From Clusia tigrina (Eukaryota > Arthropoda > Insecta > Diptera > Clusiidae), in NCBI GenBank assembly GCA_920105625.2, contig OV050031.1, positions 229,959,194 through 230,023,193 on the forward strand: a DNA stretch of 64,000 bases, in the 5' to 3' direction. A model generated the notes under the pieces. That model was not told where the DNA came from, ran no database searches, and worked only from the letters and a program-made list of their open reading frames with translations. The position numbers were made by a program, and so were the translations under genes. Shown piece by piece: positions 12,573-24,232 of this stretch; the stretch's first letter is position 1, and each line of letters begins with the position of its first letter.

Positions 12573-12675
12573 ATGAAAGGACGATATTGTCCGTTCGTGC
12601 TTCGTCTGCCTATATTGGACAAGATATTTATAGGGATTGCGCTTATTAGTGCGGTGCTCTTCAATGAGTTTGGAG
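12573..12675 (+). CDS. Secreted JHBP/takeout-like protein, exon 1 (signal peptide)
   Basis: ATG at 12573 opens MKGRYCPFVLRLPILDKIFI, a basic N-terminus followed by a hydrophobic core (GIALISAVLF), which is a signal peptide or signal anchor. The frame meets a stop shortly afterwards, but a GTAAAT donor at 12676 ends the exon in phase 1. The exon at 15408 needs exactly that phase: the split Asp codon g|at is completed by it. The 103-base size and composition fit a leader exon. The next exon starts without an obvious leader of its own, which supports the join. Gene identity rests on exon 2. Confidence 0.6.
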
Positions 12676-13865
12676 GTAAATAGTTTTTAAAACTTGAGTG
12701 AACAAAATTAATTTGCGTGTGTGCAAACATAGTGATATTAAATTCATTACAAGATGAACGAATTATGTGAATTTTTAATAATTTAATGAATGAAATGCTG
12801 GTTTCCAAAATTTTAAAATTGAATCATTATTTTATGGTTATATAAATTATGATAATTTTAATAATAAATACATTGATAGAAAATTTTAAAGTAATTAAAC
12901 AAGCCTAGCTAGTTTAGTCCACGTTGAATGACTAAGGTGCTGGCTTAACTAAAAGAATTGTGGAGCAGATATAAAAGAGCTTTTTCGAAACCTGCGGTGC
13001 CCTGCCTCTAAATATTGATTAATTGCCACATCTGTATATACCCTTTTCCAGGGAAGTTGAAAAGCTACTATTCGTAATAATTTTACAGCTTTTGTCCGGT
13101 TTCTTCGAAAGGCAATGAACTATCTAGGAGTCTTGATGATATCTAGGAGACTAACTGCTGTTTAGTCTTTGAGGCACTATAGTAGGGCTATGTTTTTCTA
13201 GATATGACGCAGGTTGTGAGTCTTTTCCATCGTCGTCTTGCAATATTGTAGTAGTGTGACTCTAGTTCCGCTTTAATCTTGCTGAACGGAAACTCAGCTG
13301 GAAATGTTAGTAGTATTTTTCTCATTAAATATAATCTACCAACTTGAAAATATTTTCATTTTGGATATCATAATCGAAATGTCGCATTAGAGACATCGGA
13401 GAAAGAAAACCAAAGACCTGCCTTGACAATCTAAAAAAATGCCTGTACTTTATTTGTGCGGACATATGTTGAGCCAATCTCTTAGGGTGTAGACTGTAGG
13501 GTAACCCATAGTCGGTCTTCTTTACTATGTGTTTTAAAGATAATGAGCATTGGCTACTAAATTATGCAATCGAAGGGAAGCGCATTAGGAGCCCATGTGT
13601 AAGCATTGATACTACTTGACCTCGGAAGCTTACGAAATAACTACAACTTCCAACAATTCCTGTACTTTGCATCACTTCAAAGTTGAACCAATCTTCTCAC
13701 TACCAGGTTATGTGGTTGGTAATTTTACATTGCGTTATTCCCACAACAACGCATTTTCTTTTTTGTACTGCTGTAAAATAGGCTTTGATTGAATTTTATC
13801 CATGTTTCTAATTGCTTTTCTGAAGCTTCTCTATATAGTTAAGCGAGCTGTCGTATTGAAGATTT
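12676..13865. other. Intron of the secreted-protein gene, left part
   Basis: AT-rich intron sequence up to the LINE tail. No further feature is supported. Confidence 0.5.
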
Positions 13866-14640
13866 TTTTTATTTTATTTTTTTTATTTTTAAAAAAGTTT
13901 ATACACAAATAAATTTAATGCTAAACTTATTACCTAGGCAACTAACAACTAAGGTCTTCGGCCTAACTATTAATAAAATTAACTAGTATTAAACTAATAA
14001 AAGTATATACATATATATTTTATATTTATATGTCAAAGTAAATCTGACAGAGGTGGAGCAGTGAAGTTACGTCTTTTATGTTTTCTGTGGATATATTTTG
14101 TAATGCATGTGGTAACATGATTTGTTTAAAAAAATGTAGTTGTTTTTGAACCACAGTCGGGCAGCTGTTGATGAGATGGACTATTGTTAGTGTGTGGGAG
14201 TTGCAAAGTGGGCAAGTTGGTGGTAATGTTCCTTCAAATAAATATTTATGTGTGATCAATGTGTGCCCAAGACGGATCCTTATGTATTTTCGTAAGTTCA
14301 ATTTGGATATGTTACTTGGGTATCTGGATGCATTCCCGTCTGGGTTAATTAGTTTATAATTGTGCGAGTATTGAGTCCAGTTTTGTTTTCGTTGGATAGA
14401 ATGGTATGCATTTATTTGGTTTTTTAAGTCGCTTCTGCTGTATGTGGGATGAATTAAAAGTGGTGCACTTGTAGCATATTTTGCGGCTGCGTCGGCCAGG
14501 GTATTTCCAATAATTCCAGCGTGTCCCGGTATCCACATTATTTTTGTTTTATGGGGAAGTGTGATTAAAATATCACGAATTTTGCATATTGTTTCGTCTC
14601 CGTGTGATGGGTTTTGAACAGCTTTGAAGATATAGATACT
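13866..14640 (-). mobile_element. 5'-truncated I-like LINE 3' end, in intron of the secreted-protein gene
   Basis: The minus strand encodes the RNase H end of ORF2: KAVQNPSHGDETICKIR, then MWIPGHAGIIGNTLADAAAK (14538 downward), then a C-terminal finger (CPLCNSHTLTIVHLINSCP, about 14150-14220). The last frame stops at 14026 and is followed by an A/T-rich 3' tail of A-and-T runs near 13866. Truncation at the 5' side near 14640 is the usual outcome of incomplete reverse transcription. It is antisense to the host gene and wholly inside its 2.7 kb intron. Motif style suggests the I or Jockey group. Confidence 0.8.
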
Positions 14641-15407
14641 AGTTACAAACAGTTCAGCCTATTAACTGCTCATACTCGTGCAGTCGACTAAATTAGTGCT
14701 TTGACGGAGGCACGAATGAACTTCTACAAGTGGGAAGATTCTTGTTCTACTCTTTACCTTTAAAAAGGGGAAAAAGAGTATATTAAGTTTGTGCGGTTTT
14801 TCAACCACCAGAAGCAGGCGTGGAAGATTATCAGAATCATATTCTGAGCAATTTTGATTTTGTCGAAGCAAATTTATGGTATAGGTCTTGGAAGCTATGT
14901 AGATGTGACTCCTACTAAATACTATGCAAAATGTGGGCGGTATGCATTTACATCCAATCCCACTGTTAACACATATTCGTAACTTAAGATCTAGCAGTAT
15001 GTGGATATTATAAAGCCATCGGCAACAAATGGGGTTGATCAGATAAAGGAAACGCCCACTTTCCCTAGTATTAAACACCTCACAAAAAATGGGTGGGACA
15101 TTTTGAGAACCAAGAACTCTATTGATACATACTTAGGACCTATACAAAATCCTTTGAACAAATTATATATGAATAAGTAGAATGACGCTACAAAGTTATT
15201 CACAAGAAATGAAGACGATCAGACAAAGGCCACACCTTCCTCCCTTATAATCAACTGATGATGATATATGAATAAAATATAGTAGTAATGCATATCGCCA
15301 AGGTTTATCTCGCACTCACATGTCAAGGGTATCTCGAACTCAGTCTAAGCCTACTTCATCTTTCGTTACTTGTTTTGATATGATTTCCTGTATTTCAATA
15401 ATTGCAG
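14641..15407. other. Intron of the secreted-protein gene, right part
   Basis: A 138-codon open stretch on the minus strand (14662-15078) has no recognisable motif. Two related GATCAGA(T/C)AAAGG(A/C) phrases (15038 and 15218) suggest an old internal duplication. The segment ends at the acceptor of exon 2. Confidence 0.4.
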
Positions 15408-16699
15408 ATATCTTTGCGCATCACTACAAACAGCAGCGTTGTTCGAATCGACTGCAGAATGCTTTGGAACACATGCGTCGACGTAATATACAATTAAAAT
15501 CGTCCCGATCGCTTCCCGAGCAGACGCCCTACACACTGTATCATGAAATATATGGGCACAATGGTGATCACGATAATGACAACTTTTACACAAACGGTGG
15601 AGACCGAGGCTATTATGCGAAGAACATTTTCCAAGGCACTAAAACACAAGTCGCTGATGACCTTAAAGATGCCTATGAGCCACTGTCCAGCCAGCGACAA
15701 CCTCACTATTTTGTTGTTTCACGTGTAGACGTGGAAGATCTCAGAGTCAAAATACCCCAGAAGGCCCCCTCACGTTGGGTCGAAGTAGACAAATGCAAGT
15801 TTAGTACAGAGAACTCAACTTTGGACACCCGCTTGATATTTCCCGATCTGACAATTAGTGGAAAAATTGTTCTGCAACCATCCGGCGGCAAGTGCAACAT
15901 GATTCTGCGTCTGCGACACGCTGGCATTGAATTTCGCACTGTGCCAATTGGCTTCGACACTGCTGCAAATGAAGAATCCCGTCGCATGAGCTCAGCGTCC
16001 GTACGCACTGATTCTCATTTTGCTGAACCCGGTTTTATTTCCGTATTTGCTCATGGTTGCCAAGGTCAAAGTGGTAACTTGCGTCAGATTTCAAAGCGAC
16101 GTTTTGGGTTCGCGGGTACACAAACGACGTCACTCGAACATGAATTCTTTAAACCACAGGTGATTTTTGGAACCTACAACTCAAATCGCGGCGGCAAATT
16201 ACAGAACCTTGAGGAACCTATTTACGATATTCGTAGCGAAAGTTACGTACAGAAATATTTGAGGAAGAACAGCGAAGGTTTGAATTGGAATAATAAGCAC
16301 TTCGATTCAGAGAAGTTAAATGAAGGCAACGAGAATATCTTTTATCGTAAGCAAACGCGATATAGACGAGCTTTGAATGGAATACCATATCGCAGAAATA
16401 TGAAGGACGAAATAAACTTTCAAGACGACATCCTTAACATTGACGACAATCTCCAAAAATTTATACAACCAGATGCTCGCGCTTTTGCAAATATTTTTAC
16501 CGGTAGCGATGATGAGGGTACATTGTACTCAACATCTGGGCATCGAGGCGAAGTGGGCGACGCTCTCGTAAATGAATTGGAGAAGCTGTTCTCAATGGGT
16601 GTGAGGGGTTTGCTGACGACTTATATGCAAAGGGCCCTGCAGCCTGCCATAAAGGAAACCTTAATGGAGAACATGGGTTACACACTCAGTTATGGGTAG
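15408..16699 (+). CDS. Secreted JHBP/takeout-like protein, main exon
   Basis: A long exon following an acceptor ttgcag (15402-15407) with a good pyrimidine tract. Joined to 12573-12675 it gives 464 residues. The N-terminal part is low-complexity and polar. The middle part (TRLIFPDLTISGKIVL, GGKCNMILRLRHAGIEF) and C-terminal part (ARAFANIF, LVNELEKLF, LQPAIKETLMENMGY) resemble the lipid-binding fold of the haemolymph juvenile-hormone-binding/takeout superfamily, though the protein is much longer than the usual 250 residues. If correct, it would be a secreted carrier of hydrophobic ligands. The family call is tentative; that it is a real gene is better supported. An alternative start, an ATG at 15320 reading straight into the exon, is less likely because it runs through the splice acceptor and gives no typical leader. 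Confidence 0.7.
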
Positions 16700-16774
16700 A
16701 CACTCAAATATGCTTTAAATTCACTAGATATAAGTTATGCTAAATTACAATTCACTAAATACTTAAAATTTGTT

Positions 16775-16780
16775 AATAAA
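16775..16780 (+). terminator. Polyadenylation signal AATAAA
   Basis: A canonical AATAAA lies 76 bases after the stop of the secreted-protein gene and is the first good candidate for its 3' end processing. Confidence 0.5.
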
Positions 16781-17299
16781 ATTGTAAAAGCGGAATTATC
16801 AATTATCACACAAGACATTGTATATGAAATCTCTATGATTTCATCTCGTAACCATTAATTGGAATTTGCATTAATTTTGCACTGCAACTGCTTACCAATT
16901 TTATTGCATCCATGGGGTGCAGAGTATTCACAGATTCATAAGTTTGCTGATTTAGCAGGAGTTCAAAATTGGGGGAATGATACAAATTTAAATGCTTTGA
17001 CATTGGAATTTCCTTTGATTCATTGTACATCACAAGTGCATTTTTCCGTTACACTACAAGCCTAAGTTCTACACTGAATCAGTGCGTATGAATATGTATG
17101 TAGTCACTAGCACTTTGGACCGACACGTTTCACTATGTACGTCCGATTCGATTCATATTCCTACAGACACTGTTGGTCCAATGACGACGACCACATTACT
17201 TTGCTTTCACATTTGCCTTGTGGGGAGGAGTAACGTCACTGCGCATGTATATTTCCTCCTCTGAAAATTTGCTATTGGCTATTCCACTTCCTTACAATT
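16781..17299. other. Intergenic sequence
   Basis: AT-rich, with no feature seen beyond the poly(A) signal just upstream. Confidence 0.5.
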
Positions 17300-17802
17300 A
17301 CCTTTTGCTTATTATGTTTCGTATGTAACCAATATCCTCTTATATACAAGTGTCCAGGAAGGTATTTGCATAGGACTACGAGTTATACATACGTGTGTAT
17401 ATAAAAAATCAAGTCCTTTTAGTAGCATTATGCAATTGTAAATCTCATCAGAGTTAAATCCCACTAAATATTACACATATACACATTACGTATACATGGA
17501 GAGAATGGAATTCTACTCGCATAGAAATAAATTATATCCTGGCATATACCTTATTGCTTATTATGTTTCGTATGTAACCAATATCCTCTTATATACATAC
17601 AAGTTTCCAGGAAGGTATTTGCATAGGACTACGAGTTATACATACGTGTGTATATAAAAAAATCAAGTCCTTTTAGTAGCATTATGCAATTGTAAATCTC
17701 ATCAGAGTTAAATCCCACTAAATATTACACATATACACATTACGTACACATGGAGAGAATGGAATTCTACTCGCATAGAAATAAATTATATCCTGGCATA
17801 TA
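17300..17802. repeat. Direct tandem duplication, period about 249 bp
   Basis: Two nearly identical units lie head to tail (about 17300-17548 and 17549-17802). Each starts near GCTTATTATGTTTCGTATG and ends near TTATATCCTGGCATATA. Differences are a handful of substitutions and small indels (gtgtcc/gtttcc, one extra atac), so the duplication is recent relative to nearby relics. No coding content. Confidence 0.9.
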
Positions 17803-18379
17803 AATTGTACGTGGTTATTAAACTAGTTTCAATGTGGTAATATCCATTCATAAAACTTTAACCTTAAATTAAAAATTCATACTAGTATGTATGTCTGCAT
17901 TTATATATTTGAAATATTCGGACAGTATAAATATTAATTTTTCATTAAGATTTCCTTAACAGCATACTAGACCGCTAAATATGTATATATGTATGCACAT
18001 ATATAAATTCTGTGTCACTGTATGATCAATGTCACTATTAAGCATATGATTATAGAGAACTTACAATTTGCAGGTGGTAATAGGCGGTAATCGACAGAAA
18101 TAACGTGATTGAAATTTAATCCTTACGCAATAAGGAACGACTGTAAATAGAGAACAACAGACGGGATTCTTATACATATGTATGTATGTGTCCAGCTCCA
18201 TTTACCCGTCCCTCAGGGCCTTCGCCATGACTTGTGTATCAATATTTAAGTACGATATACTCATATACTCTATCTCAAAGCATGAAGCCTCCTTGCCACA
18301 TCTGTCAAAATCAATTAAATATTGGCGAAGAGCTATAGATCCGTGAAAAATAGCTGTGCAAGTTTCTCTCCGTTAGACT
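17803..18379. other. Intergenic AT-rich sequence
   Basis: No gene or structured repeat recognised. Confidence 0.5.
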
Positions 18380-18488
18380 CTTATGTATTTCTCCATTCAT
18401 CTCAATTTCGTTTATTTTGAACAGTATCTAATCGCACATTGCTTATGTTTGACAAATCCGGTACGAAATTCACCTGGAAGTAAATTTA
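18380..18488. repeat. Dispersed repeat, copy 1 (partner at 59708-59825)
   Basis: It shares phrases such as CTCAATTTCGTTTATTTT, CGCACATTGCTTATGTTTGA and GGTACGAAATTCACC in the same order with 59708-59825. It is interrupted on its right by the Harbinger relic at 18489. It is probably one end of an unnamed transposon. Confidence 0.7.
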
Positions 18489-19018
18489 CCTTGCATTAAC
18501 CTCAGAGTGCCGACGCATTTTGACGTCTACGGGCAAAGTGAGATGTGGGGAGGGGAAAAGTTACGTGAGGCGAGATTTTTTATTTTGTCAAAAATTTCTG
18601 GATTCATTTTGACATTTGCTGATTTGACGTTTGCTGATGTGAAATTTACTGATTTCTCATTTCATGTATCAACACGCAAGAATAAAATTTATTTTTAAAT
18701 AATGAATTCGAACCGTATACAAACAATGAAGCTCATATCGCTTTATGAGCAAAATCCATTTGCTGTATAATACGACGTCCGAAGAATACGCCTTTTTTTG
18801 GAAGTCTTTTTATCTTTTAAAAGCTCCAAAGCTGCAGCGTTAGCATTATTTAACAACGTTAAAACACAAATACTTTTTTCCTCACTATCACTAGTTTTTA
18901 AATGAATTATTAATTTTCTTCTGGAATAGATTTATGTTGCTAAAAGAAGAACAAAAATATTCTGACAACTAGCAAACGTCAAAATGAGTCGGCTTTCTGA
19001 GGCTAATGTGAACATGGT
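18489..19018. mobile_element. PIF/Harbinger-like relic with both gene remnants
   Basis: Imperfect terminal inverted repeats (left ATTAACCTCAGAGTGCCGAC, right end reading CACATTAGCCTCAGAAAGCC on the minus strand) match those of the element at 57193-58108. The minus strand near the right end carries a decayed copy of the same N-terminal transposase exon, with its start codon lost (ATGAGTGAT has become CTAGTGAT at about 18895). The plus strand near 18745-18780 reads LYEQNPFAV, the start of a MADF-like domain. The element is internally deleted. Confidence 0.7.
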
Positions 19019-19071
19019 CTTAGGTTGAAAGAGCTGACAGCGAACGGTCCATTAAAACCGTCAAGTACGTC

Positions 19072-19117
19072 ATGACCAGAGAAGAAAGAGAATCGAAACC
19101 TTAACGTCAAACGCACA
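19072..19117. mobile_element. Left end of a hAT-like MITE (truncated)
   Basis: CAGAGAAGAAAGAGAATCGA, followed by an AACGTCAAAC phrase, matches the left ends of the MITEs at 50421 and 59837. GTCATGAC sits immediately before it. The rest is missing, probably removed by rearrangement near the LTR element at 19178. Confidence 0.55.
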
Positions 19118-19177
19118 CGGACATGTGTGTGAATTCACCGTGAAATTCATTGTGAAAATATAAAATTTATGTATATA

Positions 19178-19333
19178 TTTGGCTGCTCGCGTGCTCAACG
19201 TTGCGTTGCCAATAAAAAACAGAAATATTTGTTATATCGTATATTTAACATATAATAAAATACGTTCCTGTGAATTTATTTGTTATATCGTAAATATAAT
19301 AAATGATGGATACGTTTCTATAAATTTCTAGAG
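19178..19333 (-). repeat. 3' LTR remnant of the split CsRn1-type element
   Basis: On the minus strand it reads TTGGCAACGCAACGTTGAGC then ACGCGAGCAGCCAAA, matching the LTR at 44301-44540. The first part of the LTR is missing, and the remainder carries a local duplication around TTTGTTATATCGTA. It lies directly after the pol stop at 19339. Confidence 0.7.
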
Positions 19334-19338
19334 AATTT

Positions 19339-22300
19339 CTAGATGGCGCGCGGAACTAACGCCTGCTTGCGTTGGCGTACCCGACAACTGGGTGGGGGTA
19401 GTGGTGTCGCCACAGGTATTCCTCCCCCAGTGATCGGCGCAGGAGGCGCGGAGAACGATACCCGTTTCGTCGGTCGACTCCCCGGCTGTGGTGAGGGTTG
19501 GTCCCATGAGCGCGGCGGTGGTTGACTCCTCAGATGACTCCGTGGATGGATCGCTGGCGGTGACGACGATTGCGGCGATGGCGATCGGGTTGGCGTTGGT
19601 GATCGGGATGGCGATGGAGATCGTGATAGCGATGGTGATCGGGATGCCTGCAGCGATGACGACGATGTTGAGTCACTCACCTCGAGGTGGGCCGGCTTCA
19701 AGCAGTCAGTAGAGATGGCTTTCTCGACGCCGTTCAAGTCGATGATGAAACTCTTGTCGTTGACCCGGCGGATTACCTAATGGGGGCCCGTATATGGCGG
19801 CTCGAGTGGCCTCCGGATTTTGTCAAGCTTGCAGAATACATGCGTGCAGGTGCGCAATTCTTTGAAGACGAACGGCTTCTGTCTCGAGTGGTTGGAAGCT
19901 GGTACTGGCCTCATCGCTTTGACCAGCTTGCGCAACTGCTCGACGAAAACCGGTTGGGTGGTAGGGTCGTTCTGTTGTCCGAAGAATCCCCCGGCAGGCG
20001 GAGTTGGGAGCCGAAGAGCATCTCGGCTGGAGTTGCTTTGAGGTCCTCTTTGTACGCCGTCCGCATCCCCAATAGCACTGTTGGCAAGGCGTCTGGCCAT
20101 GGTGTGTCTGGACTGCACATCAAGGCCGCTTTTAGTGTGCGGTGTAGTCTCTCCACCATGCCGTTTGACTGTGGGTGGTAAGGCGTTGTGTGAACATGGT
20201 TAGCACCCGTCATTTTCGCGAGAGCCGTGAATAGCTCCCCCTCGAATTGACCCCCCTGGTCGGAGGTGATGGTGAGTGGCATGCCGAAAGTGCAGACCCA
20301 ACTGTGGAAGAACGCTCGTGCGACGGTCACAGCTCGAATGTCCGGGAGTGGGACTGCCACCGACCATCGGGAAAAGCGGTCGATGATGGTCAGGCAGTGC
20401 GACAGTCCTCTCACCAGCGGTCGCTTGATCAGGTCAACATGAACGTGGCAGAACCTGTCATTTGTCTCCCCGAAGCTTTGCAACTCGGCGCGATTGTGGC
20501 GATGGACCTTCGCGCGTTGGCATGGTTGGCATTCACGGGCCCAGCGGAGTGCGTCCTTGCGCATGCTTGGCCAGAAGTATTTCGCCACCAGACGTTTCGC
20601 CGTTGCTCGACCACTCGGGTGGGATGATCCGTGTACGATGCCAAACGCCGCTCGACGCAGGTTGGGTGGCAAATAGGGCCGTGTCGCCTCATCGGTAACC
20701 AGACAGTAGATCTCGCTGTCGTTGAAAGCGAGGCGATCCAGTTGGATACGCGGGTTCTCCAGCAGGTGAGGCAGTTCCACGTCAGAAGCTTGCTCCAGGC
20801 TAATAGTGGCTTCGTCGAGGATGGAAGGCATCGAGACGGTACAGGTTCGCGAAAGTGCGTCTGCCACAACGTTTTCTCCCCCGGGAACGTACACAAATCG
20901 TGCGTTGAATTGGAGGACGTAGTCCAGGTGCCGGCTCTGCCTCGGCGTTGCCTTGTCCGAGCGTTGGTGTGCGGCGAAGGCGAGCGGCTTGTGGTCCGTG
21001 TGGATTGCAAAGACGTGTGCCTCCAGGATCCTCTTGAAGTGTCTGACTGCGGCATACACCGCGAGCAACTCCCTGTCGTAGGCGCGAGTTTCTGGGGGAT
21101 TGAGCTTCCTAGAGAAGAACCCCAGAGGCTTCCAGGTCCCATCGGGTTGCTCTTGTTTGAGTGCCGCTCCGATGACGGTGTTCGATGCGTCGGTGTAGAC
21201 AGCGATTGGCACGGTAGGCGAGAGGAAAGCTGAATTTGTGGCCGCTGCGATACTCGCCTTACACTGCTGGAATGCCTGCTCTATTTGCGTCGTCCAGCTA
21301 ATCGCCGCCTTCTTCTTCGTGAGGCTCCTCAGAAGTTCGTTAAGCGGGGCCTGTAGTTCCGCAGCGTGCGGTATACACCTGCGGTAATAATTAAGCATAC
21401 CCAGGAAACGTCTCAGATGGGTAGAGTCTGTCCGGCTTGGAAAAGCGTCGATCGCCTCGATCTTTGGGCGCGGGGGCTTAAACCCCTCTTTCGAGACCCG
21501 ATACCCAGCGAATGTAACTTCCTGAGCACCGAGTTGGCATTTGTCCAAGTTGATGCGTAGGTTCGCCGCTTTCAGCGTCTCCAACAATTGACTCAAATGG
21601 TGCAGGTGCTCGTCATGCGTCTCGGATGCGATGAGCAGGTCGTCTACGCAGCCCTTCACGAAGGGGAGTTTCCTCAGTAGGTGATTAATTACCCGCTGAA
21701 GCGTTTGCGCGGAGTTACGCAGGCCTAATGGCATACCCACGAACTCGAAGAGGCCGAAAGGTGTTGTGACTGCCGTTTTCGGGATGTCAGCTTTGGCAAC
21801 CGGGATTTGGTAGAAGGCTTTCTGCAGATCGATTACAGAGAATACTTTTCCCCGGCTCTCCTGGATCAGGTTCTCGATGATCGGTAGAGGATATCTGTCT
21901 GGCAAGGTACACGCGTTGAGGTGGCGGTAGTCGCCAGTGGCTCGCCAGTTTCCATTCGGCTTTGGTACCATGTGTAGCGGACTACCCCATGGGCTCGATG
22001 ATGGGCGTACCACCCCCTTGTCGAGGAGGTCAGAGAACTCTTCTTTGGCAGCAGCGAGTCGTTCACCGACGAGTCTACGGGGGCGCTCGTAAACGGGAGG
22101 GCCCTCCGTGACGATGAAGTGTTGTACCGGCAAGTCTGGTACAGTGGCCATGACCCCTGCTGGTGAAGCGAGTTGCAGGAAGCGCTGGACGAGCTCTCTA
22201 TACCGGTCGCCGTGTGGTCCCACAGGTGCATCAATGCGAGCCACTGTGGAGATGCCGTAGATTCGAGCCGAGTCCATGCGGCCCCTTGCCGCGATATCTT

Positions 22301-22607
22301 CCCTTCAAGTCTACCAGGAGCCCATAGTATGCCAGAAAGTCCGCCCCGAGAATGGCGGTTTGCACATCGGCCACAGTGAACGCCCAAGTAAAATCCCGCC
22401 GCAGGGCGAGGTTCAGCTTCAGCGTGAGCTGCCCGTATGTGGCTATCGGCGACGAGTTGGCGGCATACAGCGTTAGGCTGTTTCGCTGTAGTTTGCGGGC
22501 GACCGTTCCCCTCGGCAGTAAGGAGACCACTGAACCCAAGTCCACGAGAAAGCGAGTGGATGTTGTTCGATCCGTTACGTGTAGGCGTTTTTCGGTTGGT
22601 GGACGGC
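19339..22607 (-). pseudogene. Disrupted pol of the split CsRn1-type element
   Basis: On the minus strand the order is protease, RT, RNase H, integrase and a Pro/Ser-rich tail. Differences from the younger copy show decay. The protease motif DSG is DLG, and the RT box YVDD reads CVDD (about 21640-21650). A frame break near 22270 separates protease from RT, and others lie near 19990 and 19750 in the integrase C-terminal region. The longest open part (19911-22277) runs from RT into integrase with the second Asp (TSDQGG) and Glu (ERLHR) still present. The 5' part is cut off by the inserted element at 22608. Confidence 0.85.
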
Positions 22608-23112
22608 TGTTGTGAGCTAGAATCAAGCTGCCTGCGCGTAGTGTCTCACAGCATCGACTCCTAACAGATGCCACACATTCTGTGTGATTAGCATGTGTTA
22701 AAGTCACTTAAGAAAGCAGATATTTTTAGGGTGCGAGTATTTAGAATTAATATTACCTATGTAATATTTATTATGTAAACTTTTAGGGTGCTACAGTTTT
22801 GCAGTCGAGCCACCGAAGGGCATTCAAAGTTAGAATGCACCATCAACATATCAGATTGGCGTAGGTCAGTTGGCTTGACCAACTGACACCAATTAACAGG
22901 TGCGAAACTGGAACACCAGAAAGGTCAGTTTTTGTATTGTAATTGTGAATTGCAAATAGTATATAAGAGTTAGTATTCTAAGAAATTATGGCTTGTGATT
23001 TTAAAAACTAAAAGTGTAATGTAGTGATTTTTACAAAGAGTGATTTAGGCTTTTCAGATACACGCGCGCAGCAGAAGGACGTCCCCCGTCAAACAAGGAC
23101 AATACCCCAACA
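22608..23112 (+). repeat. 5' LTR of the gypsy-like element
   Basis: Starts TGTTGTGAGC and ends ATACCCCAACA. It is nearly identical to 32872-33371. Confidence 0.95.
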
Positions 23113-23115
23113 TTT

Positions 23116-23135
23116 TGGCGCAGCCGGTAGGATAC
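23116..23135 (+). promoter_or_regulatory. Primer binding site, tRNA-Ser-like
   Basis: TGGCGCAGCCGGTAGGATAC starts three bases after the LTR. It resembles the tRNA-Ser-complementary sites of 17.6/297-type elements. The tRNA assignment is from memory of that family and is tentative. Confidence 0.6.
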
Positions 23136-24232
23136 AACGTCGAGTGCCAGGAAAAGAGCACTCCTACGCGGGAATCCACCAACAGGAAACCATCAGGATA
23201 ACCATCCCAAAGGAGTTCAATGGAGGGTAAAAAAATGGTAAGTATGCTTATAGTAGGACATTCTAGTATCTAAGTGAATTTTGTCGACGATTCTTCGGTG
23301 GCCGTGTGGGCGCTTTTGCGCCGGTCATGCAGAAGAAGCAGCATTGGGGCTGATTAGCCGCTGCGGTTAGGTGACAATAGGTCGATCCAAAAGAAAAAAT
23401 TTTACTTACGGTCAGGTTGTATAGGGTTGTTCCACTGAGATTAGGCTCATACTTTTTAATACATTTTGTTTCAGCATTCTCGGGGAATGTGGGACGTGTC
23501 TGTTTATTCACGGATTTTGCGTTATTGAATTGCGAACTTGTGTATACCGGTTGGTTTGGTTCGGAAAGAACGTGCCACGGTATAGGGTTCGTACGGTTAT
23601 GATAGGGGATTTGTGTTTGTTTGTCGGTAGGGACATTTATATGATTCAATTTATATTGTTTTGAAATCAAAATAAAGATTGATTTAAATATTTGGCATTT
23701 TGAGTTTAGGGTATTAGGTGAAGAGGTGCAGACAACACGTGTTGTTGCATCAAAGTTTTCGAAGTTCGGAAACTACGATAGCAATGTTGAAGAAAACATT
23801 TAAATGCTATTATTATGTGGCGCATACGTTACGGGTTTATTTTTAAATATGGATTCAAATTTCCGGGAATGAATCAAGACACTTTTGCCGGTAAATTAAA
23901 TTTCGGTTTTTACAAACATATGGCCTTTTCTATGGATTTTTGGGAGTTTTAAAGATGGTGAGTGGAAAACAAGGAGTATTTGTGAAGAAGTCAAGGACCA
24001 ATTTGCTTTGATGGAAGGACTTAATGGACGCGGGTAGACAGCGGAACTTTGTGATGGAAAACAAGTATAGCAGAATATGCATATAAAGATAGAATTTACG
24101 GTGGAATGTTTTTTTTTAATAACTCTGTTTTGAATCATTAAGTAAAATCGAATAAAATATTGTAACAAGTTTTAACAATTATTGGATTTTTATTTGTAAT
24201 TGGGATACGCCATCTGTTCTGGCATTTGGGAT
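23136..24232 (+). other. Untranslated leader of the gypsy-like element
   Basis: About 1.1 kb between the primer site and gag with no convincing plus-strand coding sequence. A 135-codon antisense frame (23263-23670) shows no known motif. Confidence 0.5.

Noticed and set aside
12890..13010. Possible tRNA-like segment
   Set aside because: I could not draw a cloverleaf or find A and B box promoters with proper spacing.
15320..15407. Start of the secreted-protein gene at ATG 15320
   Set aside because: The segment contains a good acceptor at 15407 and no proper leader, while the exon at 12573 supplies a signal peptide in the right phase.
20429..21233. Long plus-strand and alternative minus-strand frames across the old pol
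   Set aside because: They are GC-rich shadow frames of RT/RNase H; the same shadows occur at 47688-48498 in the young copy.
23263..23670. 135-codon minus-strand frame in the gypsy-like leader
   Set aside because: It has no recognisable motif and sits antisense in an untranslated leader; an open stretch by chance is the simpler reading.
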